Shown here piece by piece: positions 1-5,507 of a stretch of DNA of 7,534 nucleotides. The notes beneath the pieces were generated by a model. It worked only from the letters and a program-made list of their open reading frames with translations, had not been told where the DNA came from and searched no databases. The translations under genes and the position numbers were made by a program. The stretch lies in NCBI GenBank assembly GCA_001725215.1, contig MEFT01000092.1, positions 2,723-10,256 on the forward strand. The letters run 5' to 3'. The stretch is from Clostridium sp. SCN 57-10 (GTDB taxonomy: Bacteria; Bacillota; Clostridia; Oscillospirales; Butyricicoccaceae). The first letter of the stretch is position 1. Every line of letters begins with the position of its first letter.

Positions 1-1050
1 GGCGGTGTAAACACCGATGCGGCAAAGGCCAAGGCGGCGGAATATCAAAGCGAAAAAGACGCGCTTGTGAAATATGACGGCACGCAGTATTACCATGTGT
101 TTTTCCACAGCCTCATCATCGACACCTCGCTTGCGTTTGATAACAAAGGCCACCCCGCGGAAGGCTATAATATGTATATGACGACGGTCAGCGAATTCCA
201 AAAAATGCTGCCCCTCTTCCTTAAAAATAACTTCGTGCTTTATGACATCACGCAGATGGTCGAGCTGAAAGACGGCAAGGCTGTGCCCAAGGATATTTAT
301 CTGCCCGCCGGAAAGAAGCCGCTTGTCATTTCGATTGACGACGTCAACTATTACGACTATATGAAACCTGATGGGTTTGCCGACCGGCTTGACGTAGATG
401 CCGACGGAAACGTGGTAACCATCGTCAAAGACCAAAATGGCAACGATACCGTGACCTATGACGGAGATGTCATGCCCATCCTCGATGCGTTTGTCAAGGA
501 GCATCCCGAGTTTTCTTATCGCGGCGCAAAGGGTATCGTGGCACTCACGGGCTATGAGGGCGCGTTCGGTTATCGCATTACCGACCTGCCTGATTACGAT
601 GCGGATACACAGCAGAAGATGCTGAGCAAGGTCAAAGAGGTTGCCACGGCGCTGCGCAGCACCGGTTGGCAGATCGCAAACCACAGCTACACCCATAATC
701 AGTACTGGACCAATAAGACGATGACGATGGATCAGCTGAAATATGATACGGGGCGCTGGCTCGGCGAGATTGCGCCGTATGTCGGTGAAACGCCGATCAT
801 CATCACGCCGTTTGGCGTGGTCTATGACCGCGACGATCCCCGTTTCCGCTATATCATCGACAGTGGCTTCTATATCTACTGCCCGGTCGGCTCGCAGATG
901 ACTACCGTCTGGAAGGACGACAACATGCTGCAATCGCGTCTTAACCTGGACGGCTATACCATGCTGAAGCACCCCGAGCGTGTGCACAGCCGTGCCCAGT
1001 TGCTGGACAAGGTCTGGGGCGACGTGGGGCGGCATACGTTGCTTTATTGA
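1..1050 (+). CDS. Polysaccharide deacetylase-like protein (5' end outside window)
   Basis: The frame is open from base 1, so the N-terminus, including any signal peptide, lies upstream; the GTG at 67 has no special claim to be the start. Polysaccharide deacetylases (carbohydrate esterase family 4 fold) remove N- or O-acetyl groups from cell-wall or capsular glycans, normally outside the cell. Two family signatures are visible: ISIDDVNYY (around bases 337-357), in the place of the usual TFDD motif with the aspartate pair kept, and NHSYTH (about 679-696), the HSxxH metal-binding motif. The segment YYHVFFHSLIIDTSLAF near the start and the LNLDGY box near the end fit a clostridial branch of the family with a long insert between the two motifs. 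The last residues are unusual (see findings). It stops at TGA 1048-1050 with no clear terminator. Family confidence is good; the substrate is unknown. Confidence 0.85.
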   Translation, partial: GGVNTDAAKAKAAEYQSEKDALVKYDGTQYYHVFFHSLIIDTSLAFDNKGHPAEGYNMYMTTVSEFQKMLPLFLKNNFVLYDITQMVELKDGKAVPKDIYLPAGKKPLVISIDDVNYYDYMKPDGFADRLDVDADGNVVTIVKDQNGNDTVTYDGDVMPILDAFVKEHPEFSYRGAKGIVALTGYEGAFGYRITDLPDYDADTQQKMLSKVKEVATALRSTGWQIANHSYTHNQYWTNKTMTMDQLKYDTGRWLGEIAPYVGETPIIITPFGVVYDRDDPRFRYIIDSGFYIYCPVGSQMTTVWKDDNMLQSRLNLDGYTMLKHPERVHSRAQLLDKVWGDVGRHTLLY

Positions 1051-1060
1051 ATATTCAATA
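1045..1060. repeat. Perfect 16-bp palindrome over the deacetylase stop codon
   Basis: TATTGAATATTCAATA is a perfect palindrome covering the TGA at 1048-1050. The TTGAAT half-site recurs at 1091-1096 inside TTGAATCAAT, and GAATATT recurs at 1070-1076. It lies about 85 bp upstream of a DNA-binding regulator gene, so it could be an operator. It is AT-rich, lacks a GC stem and U-tract, and is therefore a poor terminator. The function is inference. Confidence 0.5.
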
Positions 1061-1143
1061 TAGGGGTATGAATATTTGGGTACTACCATTTTGAATCAAT
1101 GTTGTGTAAAATAAATAAATAGAATAAGTGCCGGAGGTCGAAT
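1061..1143 (+). promoter_or_regulatory. AT-rich leader/promoter region of the regulator gene
   Basis: The gap between the deacetylase and the regulator is much richer in A and T than the genes around it, as expected of a promoter. TAAAAT at 1107-1112 is a fair -10 candidate, but no good -35 lies 16-18 bp upstream of it, and TTGAAT at 1091-1096 is too close. GGAGG at 1133-1137, 6 nt before ATG 1144, is a clear ribosome binding site. The promoter call is weak; the ribosome site is firm. Confidence 0.35.
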
Positions 1144-1788
1144 ATGACGGATCAGGAATTGCTGCAACAGTATATCCCCCTTGTCGACTTCATTGCCGAC
1201 GTTTGTGGAACCAATTACGAAGTACTGCTTCATGATGTGTCAAAGCCGGAGGCGTCTGTCATTGCCATACGAAACGAACATCACTCGGGGCGTGCCATTG
1301 GCAGCCCGATGACAGACCTTGCGCTGAAAATACTTAAAAACAAAGCATATCTTGAGCGGGATTACATCGCCAACTATAGCGGCAACACCAAAGACCGCCA
1401 GTTCTATTCCTCCACGTTATATATCAAAAACGAAGACAGGCTGGTGGGCATGCTGTGCGTTAACAACGATATGACGCCGCTCAACGATTTTAAGTCGAGC
1501 GTGCAGGCGCTGCTCAGCACCATGCAGTTCGGTGAAAGTGCCGCCGTTTCGGAGGGGTATTCGGAAAACATCGGAAACCCGCTTGCGTCGCTCGCCAACA
1601 CCATTATCAGCCGCACCATCGCAAATCTCAATGTGCCGACCAAGCGCATGTCGAGCGACGAAAAGCAGCGCATCGTGCAGGAGCTGAACGAGCAGGGCGT
1701 TTTGATGCTGAAGGGCGCTGTTGCGGAAATCGCGCAGCAGCTTCACATTTCAGAGGGAACCGTCTATCGCTATACGAATAAAAAATGA
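1144..1788 (+). CDS. YheO-type PAS/HTH transcriptional regulator
   Basis: A 214-residue cytoplasmic DNA-binding regulator. Residues about 1-120 match the YheO-like PAS domain: YIPLVDFIADVCGTNYEV, then LLHDVSKPEASVIAIRN and SGRAIGSPMTDLAL, the typical run of this family. The C-terminal 50 or so residues form the paired helix-turn-helix, with RIVQELNEQGVLMLKGAVAEI followed by ISEGTVYRY as the recognition segment. Length and domain order are those of the full family, so it looks intact. ATG 1144 is supported by GGAGG 6 nt upstream. Family members such as DauR of Pseudomonas control amino-acid catabolism genes; the PAS domain probably senses a small ligand, which cannot be read from sequence. It is followed after 30 bp by a nucleotidyltransferase gene on the same strand, a likely co-transcribed partner or target. 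The upstream palindrome could be its own operator (inference). Confidence 0.9.
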   Translation: MTDQELLQQYIPLVDFIADVCGTNYEVLLHDVSKPEASVIAIRNEHHSGRAIGSPMTDLALKILKNKAYLERDYIANYSGNTKDRQFYSSTLYIKNEDRLVGMLCVNNDMTPLNDFKSSVQALLSTMQFGESAAVSEGYSENIGNPLASLANTIISRTIANLNVPTKRMSSDEKQRIVQELNEQGVLMLKGAVAEIAQQLHISEGTVYRYTNKK

Positions 1789-1818
1789 CGTGTAGCACGC
1801 CGGATTGGAGAATGTAGC

Positions 1819-2667
1819 ATGAACCTTAAAAACTCCATCGATTGCATGACTGATGCGATAACCGGCGTTCTTGCCTGCGGCACTCCTTCCGTTTACCTTT
1901 ACGGTTCCATTGTACTGGACGACTATAAGCAAGGCTGGAGCGATATCGACATACTCGTTCTGACAAAGGCAGAGATCCCACAGGCGCAAGCCGAGCGGCT
2001 TGTCGGTCTGCGTCAGGCTATGGCGCAGCAGTTTCCTGACAACCCTTATTTTCGTTTGTTTGAAGGCGGTATGCTCAGTCTGGATGCGTTCCTTACCGGA
2101 AGGGGCGAACGAACGGTGTACTGGGGCACAAGCGGACAGCGGATGGATCACTGTTATGCGCTTGACAGCTTTGGAATGGCACAGCTGCTGGATGACGGCG
2201 TGCTGCTGCATGGCGATGAGGTGCGGGGTCAAATGACGTACCCAACCTATACGCAGCTGTGCGGTGATATCGCCCGCCATTTGCGCGCGATACGCGAGCA
2301 CGCGCGGGAGACCGGCGCAAATCGGTACGCCTATGGCTGGCTGCTCGATATCGCGCGGTGTATTTACACGCTGCGCACCGACCAAATCATCGCAAAGACG
2401 GCCGCCGGCGAATGGGCGCTGCAACATGGAATTTGCCCCGTGCCGGACGCCCTGATGCGCGCGGTCGAGGTGCGTAAGGCCCCTGCGGCGTCCATGGCAC
2501 AAGAAGAAACGACGCGCTATGCCGCGTGCCTGGGGCCGGATATTCAGCGGTTTGCCGATGTGCTCGAGAAAGAGCTTACCGCCGTCCATATGGTAACGAC
2601 AACATTAGGCCGAAGCGACGCAGAGTGCGTCACTTCGGCCTTATCATTTGATGCATATCGGGGATAA
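1819..2667 (+). CDS. Aminoglycoside-adenylyltransferase-like nucleotidyltransferase
   Basis: A 282-residue protein of the nucleotidyltransferase superfamily, which transfers AMP from ATP to a small molecule or macromolecule. LYGSIVLDD (27-35) gives the GS nucleotide-binding pair, and SDIDIL (41-46) gives the two metal-binding aspartates D42 and D44. Residues about 173-203 (GWLLDIARCIYTLR, then IIAKTAAGEWAL) match the helical C-terminal domain of ANT(3'')/ANT(9)-type streptomycin/spectinomycin adenylyltransferases. Drug resistance is not established: chromosomal homologues are common in Clostridia and mostly uncharacterised. ATG 1819 has GGAG at 1807-1810, 8 nt upstream. It sits 30 bp after the PAS/HTH regulator and is probably in its operon. 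The conserved part seems to end near residue 260; the final 20 or so residues are encoded across a strong hairpin and look like a read-through tail. Fold confidence is high, substrate confidence low. Confidence 0.85.
   Translation: MNLKNSIDCMTDAITGVLACGTPSVYLYGSIVLDDYKQGWSDIDILVLTKAEIPQAQAERLVGLRQAMAQQFPDNPYFRLFEGGMLSLDAFLTGRGERTVYWGTSGQRMDHCYALDSFGMAQLLDDGVLLHGDEVRGQMTYPTYTQLCGDIARHLRAIREHARETGANRYAYGWLLDIARCIYTLRTDQIIAKTAAGEWALQHGICPVPDALMRAVEVRKAPAASMAQEETTRYAACLGPDIQRFADVLEKELTAVHMVTTTLGRSDAECVTSALSFDAYRG
2607..2641 (+). terminator. Terminator-like hairpin inside the nucleotidyltransferase 3' end
   Basis: The arms 2607-2622 and 2626-2641 form a 16-bp stem with one C-A mismatch (2616/2632) and a GAG loop. 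On the plus strand it is followed by TTATCATTT, a modest T-rich tail. It lies before the TAA at 2665-2667, so the reading frame runs through it. It separates two converging transcription units and may work in both directions, although the minus-strand tail (TAATGTTG) is weaker. Confidence 0.7.
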
Positions 2668-2671
2668 TTGA

Positions 2672-2702
2672 GCGCATGCTGCAAAGCTTGCTTTGGCTAG
2701 CG
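2672..2702 (-). terminator. Imperfect hairpin just after the uridine-kinase-like gene
   Basis: GCGC (2672-2675) can pair with GCGC (2699-2702), and CAAAG with CTTTG inside it around a CTTG loop, with unpaired bases between. It lies directly downstream of the minus-strand stop at 2706-2704. There is no real U-tract on either strand, so this is a weak terminator or 3'-end structure for the minus-strand operon, perhaps acting with the stronger hairpin at 2607-2641. Confidence 0.3.
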
Positions 2703-2703
2703 C

Positions 2704-3630
2704 CTATACGCCGAGCACGCTGCCGCCGATGAATTCGCGCACCAGCGAATCGGGCGGCACGAGCGACGCGTCGATCGGCGCAAGCCCTGAAAGAAAGCGC
2801 GTCAGCTCATGTTTCAGCTCGTTATACGGGCCGCCGTCGGGCGTAAGGCCGTCGAGCAGCAGGTCACGGTAAACGCAAAGCTCATAGGGGATAAACGTAT
2901 CCAGCTCGATGCTTGCGCGGTGTTTGTGCGGCATGATATAGAGATCCTCGCCGCGTGTGACGCTGGGGAAAATGGAGAGCGTCTGATCAAACGCGCGCCC
3001 GCGGAACAGCTTGTCGCGCAGCAGGCGGCGCATCAGGCGGATGCGCGAGGGGTGCAGTTCTTCGCCGCCCAGCATGACACGTGTGCGAACGCTGACGTAC
3101 ATCCCTGTGGAAAAATCGATGCTGTGACCCACCACGGCGCTGTTGAGCGCATGAATCCCTTCCGCAATGACGAGCTCGCCTTCGTGGCGCGTAAGCGGCT
3201 GCGTTCCCGACCGCTCCTGCTGCGCGAAGTCAAAGACAGGCATGTCGATCGGCCGTCCGGCAAAAATGTCGGAAAGTTGCTGTTCAAGCAGCACACTGTC
3301 GAGCCGCGCGGGTGATTCGAGGTCGACATTGCCGTTTTCATCGAGCGGCAGAGGGCCCGCGGAGTGTGACAGAAAGTAATTGTCGAGCGAAAGCGTGAGG
3401 GTTTGGTGACCGCTTCGGTCAAGCCAACGCTCAACCAAGAGCGCAGACGTGGTCTTGCCCGAGCCGGACGGACCGGAGAGCAGCACGATAGGCCGCTCGG
3501 ACGCGAGCGCAAGCACACGCCGTGCGGCATCGTCTATTTTCGCACGATACTCCGCCTCGCACTGCTGCACAAAGGCTGCGGGATCGTGCTGCGCGCGGCG
3601 GTTGATTTCCGTCACGGTGAGACAGGTCAT
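2704..3630 (-). CDS. Uridine kinase/phosphoribulokinase-family P-loop kinase
   Basis: A 308-residue cytoplasmic P-loop kinase. GPSGSGKT (53-60) is the Walker A motif. SLDNYF (81-86), DLESPARLD (103-111), MPVFDF (130-135) and VIAEGIHALN (154-163) are the motif series of uridine kinase-family proteins, which phosphorylate uridine or cytidine or related substrates with ATP or GTP. A basic RLMRRLLRDKLFRG segment in the C-terminal half fits the lid region. Many clostridial relatives are about 550 residues with an N-terminal TGS/threonyl-tRNA-synthetase-like region; here only about 45 residues precede the kinase core, so this is the short form. ATG at 3630 has AGGAGG (3641-3636) 5 nt upstream. It begins 20 bp after the nuclease gene and is very probably co-transcribed with it. 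A salvage role with nucleosides from RNA breakdown is possible but inferred; the exact substrate is uncertain. Confidence 0.85.
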   Translation of the reverse strand: MTCLTVTEINRRAQHDPAAFVQQCEAEYRAKIDDAARRVLALASERPIVLLSGPSGSGKTTSALLVERWLDRSGHQTLTLSLDNYFLSHSAGPLPLDENGNVDLESPARLDSVLLEQQLSDIFAGRPIDMPVFDFAQQERSGTQPLTRHEGELVIAEGIHALNSAVVGHSIDFSTGMYVSVRTRVMLGGEELHPSRIRLMRRLLRDKLFRGRAFDQTLSIFPSVTRGEDLYIMPHKHRASIELDTFIPYELCVYRDLLLDGLTPDGGPYNELKHELTRFLSGLAPIDASLVPPDSLVREFIGGSVLGV

Positions 3631-3650
3631 AAAGGCCTCCTAAAGTATGA

Positions 3651-5264
3651 TTATTTGTTCCAGTTGCCTGCCAGCTCACGCAGCTGGCACGTCATGCTCT
3701 TCAGATCGCGATTGCTATAACCGGACGCGCGCGCAACGGCATTTTGCAGCGCCTGTGCGGCTTCAAGCAGCTCTTGATACTGCTCGCGGATGACCTGCTC
3801 GCCCGCGGCACGCTGCGCGACGGCGCGCGGCTCGGCGCGCACGGTAAAATCGCCGGAAAGCAGATCAAACTGCGATCCGCTGAACGGCTGCTCGACGGTA
3901 AAGCCGTGCTCACCCAAAAGCGCGGCGAACGTGCGCATCACCTCGTCCTCGCCGTGCACGAGGAAAATGGCGCGCGGCTTGGGGTTATACGCCTCGGCCC
4001 ACGCAAGCAGGCCGTTTTGGTCGGCGTGGCCGCTGATGCCAGCCATCATGCAGATTTCTGCTTTGACTGCGATTTCTTCGCCGAAAAGCTTTACCGATTT
4101 GGCGCCCTCGAGCAGCAGCCGTCCCAGTGTGTTGTGTGCCTGATAGCCGACGAACAGAATGGTCGCGTTGGGGCGCCACAAATTGTGCTTCAGGTGGTGG
4201 CGGATGCGCCCCGCCTCACACATGCCGCTTGCAGAAAGCACAACCTTCGGGCGCGCGTCGTTGTTGATCGCGGTCGAATCGCTCAGCGTGACCGAAAGTT
4301 TGAGATCGGGGAACATGATGGGGTTGACGCCTCGCTGCACCAGCGAGCGGCTCTCCTCATCAAGGCAACACGACATGCTTTCGTTGAAGACGTTGGTCGC
4401 CTCTACGGCAAGCGGGCTGTCAACGTAGACGGGGAAGCCATCGTGCCCGTGCACAAGCCGCTGCTCTTTGACGCGACGCAGGAAAAACAAAAGCTCCTGC
4501 GTGCGGCCGACGGCGAACGCGGGGATGATAACGGAACCTCCGCGGTCGAATGTGCGCTGCAGCACCTCGGCGAGCGAAGTGACGTAGTCGGGCTGCGGAT
4601 CGTGCAGACGGTCGCCGTAAGTCGATTCCATCACTACATAGTCGGCGCTTTGAATATACTGCGGGTCGCGGATAAGCGGTTTGTTATGATTGCCGATGTC
4701 GCCCGAGAAGACGAGCTTGCGTGTTTCCCCATCCTCTGTGAGCCATAATTCTATGCTGGAGGAGCCGAGAAGATGCCCGGCGTCGATAAAACGAATTTCG
4801 ATGCCCTCCGCAAGCTTGACGCGCTCGTTATAGGGGTGCGGCGTAAGCTGCGCAATAGCGGCTTCCGCGTCGGCCATGCTGTAAAGCGGTTCGGCTTCAT
4901 CACGTCCTGCGCGGCGTGCCTTGCGCGATTTCCACTCGAACTCGCTCTGCTGGATGTGCGCCGAATCGCGCAGCATGATTTCGCACAGCGCGCACGTTGC
5001 CTCCGTTGCGTGATACTGTCCCGAGAAGCCGTTTTTGGTCATGAGCGGGGCGAGCCCCGAGTGATCGATGTGTGCGTGCGTCAAAAGGATAAAGTCGAGC
5101 TTGTCCGGCGAAATGGGCAGCGGGTCGTTTTCATAAACATCGCGCCCCTGCTGCATGCCGCAGTCGACGAGCAGGTGTTTGCCGCCCACCTCGAGCAGCG
5201 TGCAGCTGCCTGTCACTTCATGATTTGCTCCGGAAAAAATCATTTTCATCATGTTCACCGCCAT
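3651..5264 (-). CDS. Beta-CASP metallo-beta-lactamase RNA nuclease (YSH1/CPSF-73-like)
   Basis: A cytoplasmic zinc-dependent hydrolase expected to cleave RNA. Numbering from the 5264 ATG: HAHIDH (63-68) is the HxHxDH metal site, AGH (162-164) and SGDIG (187-191) supply further ligands, and ESTYG (213-217) opens the beta-CASP domain. SGMCEAGRIRHHL (around 345), GISGHADQ (around 410) and VHGE (around 435) are the later beta-CASP/RMMBL motifs. All key residues are present. The layout matches the COG1236 exonuclease group rather than RNase J. The last 60 or so residues are an extra helical tail without recognised motifs. The start is uncertain: no ribosome site precedes 5264, whereas GGCGG (5262-5258) lies 5-8 nt before ATGs at 5252 and 5249, and 5249 gives the family-like beginning MKMIFSGANHEVTGS, so 5249 is likelier. 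First gene of a two-gene operon, divergent from the lipoprotein gene. Confidence 0.92.
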   Translation of the reverse strand: MAVNMMKMIFSGANHEVTGSCTLLEVGGKHLLVDCGMQQGRDVYENDPLPISPDKLDFILLTHAHIDHSGLAPLMTKNGFSGQYHATEATCALCEIMLRDSAHIQQSEFEWKSRKARRAGRDEAEPLYSMADAEAAIAQLTPHPYNERVKLAEGIEIRFIDAGHLLGSSSIELWLTEDGETRKLVFSGDIGNHNKPLIRDPQYIQSADYVVMESTYGDRLHDPQPDYVTSLAEVLQRTFDRGGSVIIPAFAVGRTQELLFFLRRVKEQRLVHGHDGFPVYVDSPLAVEATNVFNESMSCCLDEESRSLVQRGVNPIMFPDLKLSVTLSDSTAINNDARPKVVLSASGMCEAGRIRHHLKHNLWRPNATILFVGYQAHNTLGRLLLEGAKSVKLFGEEIAVKAEICMMAGISGHADQNGLLAWAEAYNPKPRAIFLVHGEDEVMRTFAALLGEHGFTVEQPFSGSQFDLLSGDFTVRAEPRAVAQRAAGEQVIREQYQELLEAAQALQNAVARASGYSNRDLKSMTCQLRELAGNWNK

Positions 5265-5284
5265 TCATTATGGTTATAATATAT

Positions 5285-5347
5285 GCAAAGCGGCGGCAAG
5301 GAAGCCGCCGGCGCGGATCACCGCGCTCAAAGCCGCTCGGACTTTGC
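5285..5347 (-). ncRNA. Candidate structured 5' leader of the nuclease operon
   Basis: Three helices abut with no unpaired bases between them: GCAAAG/CTTTGC (5285-5290 with 5342-5347) closes CGGCGGC/GCCGCCG (5291-5297 with 5304-5310) and GCGCGG/CCGCGC (5311-5316 with 5321-5326). The hairpin loops have 6 and 4 nt. Positions 5327-5341 stay single-stranded. A copy of CAAAG at 5328-5332 can also pair with 5342-5346, which excludes the outer helix. The element falls within the predicted minus-strand leader, about 20 bases before the first ATG. No known RNA family is recognised. The pairing is seen; the regulatory role is inference. Confidence 0.4.
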
Positions 5348-5388
5348 TTTGACAACAGAGAGACAAATGCGCCGCGCGAAACGATTTT

Positions 5389-5430
5389 ATGGTATAATGG
5401 TATTATAGCCCATCAGACTGACCGGAACAA
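5389..5430 (-). promoter_or_regulatory. Predicted minus-strand promoter for the nuclease-kinase operon
   Basis: Reading the minus strand, TTGTTC (5430-5425) is followed after 17 bp by a perfect TATAAT (5407-5402). Transcription would start near 5395 and give a leader of about 130 nt before the nuclease start. The -35 matches only the TTG of the consensus. The -10 shares a symmetric block with the plus-strand promoter. Confidence 0.5.
5390..5398 (+). promoter_or_regulatory. Extended -10 promoter for the GerMN lipoprotein gene
   Basis: TGGTATAAT is a perfect extended -10 (TG, one base, TATAAT at 5393-5398). The region 17 bp upstream is GC-rich and has no -35, which extended -10 promoters can tolerate. 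Transcription would start near 5405, about 100 nt before the gene. ATGGTAT is also directly repeated (5389-5395 and 5397-5403). Confidence 0.55.
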
Positions 5431-5477
5431 CAAATAAAACGTAAATAATGGAACCTTACCTACCAAGGGCAGTCTGA
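5413..5477 (+). repeat. Long-loop inverted repeat in the lipoprotein mRNA leader
   Basis: TCAGACTG (5413-5420) is the exact reverse complement of CAGTCTGA (5470-5477), and two further pairs are possible inside after one mismatch. The loop holds about 45 A-rich bases with a small CCTT/AAGG stem (5454-5457 with 5465-5468). The repeat spans most of the predicted leader and ends about 24 nt before GGAGG at 5501-5505, so it does not itself hide the ribosome site. Confidence 0.35.
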
Positions 5478-5507
5478 ACAACAGAACCACGAAAGGATGT
5501 GGAGGAT

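Noticed and set aside
1750..2589. Long open frame on the minus strand opposite the nucleotidyltransferase gene
   Set aside because: The plus-strand frame carries recognisable GS...DxD catalytic motifs and a good ribosome site. The minus-strand translation is rich in His, Arg and Cys with no domain pattern, typical of an antisense shadow in GC-rich DNA.
1819..2667. Firm call as an acquired streptomycin/spectinomycin resistance gene (aadA-like)
   Set aside because: Only the superfamily motifs and the general C-terminal domain are recognisable. There is no integron, transposon or attC context, and codon use resembles that of its neighbours.
3744..4748. 334-codon plus-strand frame opposite the nuclease gene
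   Set aside because: It is the complement of a fully motif-bearing beta-CASP nuclease. It lacks a ribosome binding site and its composition is that of a shadow frame.
5349..5354. Perfect TTGACA as a -35 element on the plus strand
   Set aside because: The only good -10 (5393-5398) is 38 bp downstream, and the bases 16-18 bp downstream are GC-rich, so it is an orphan hexamer.
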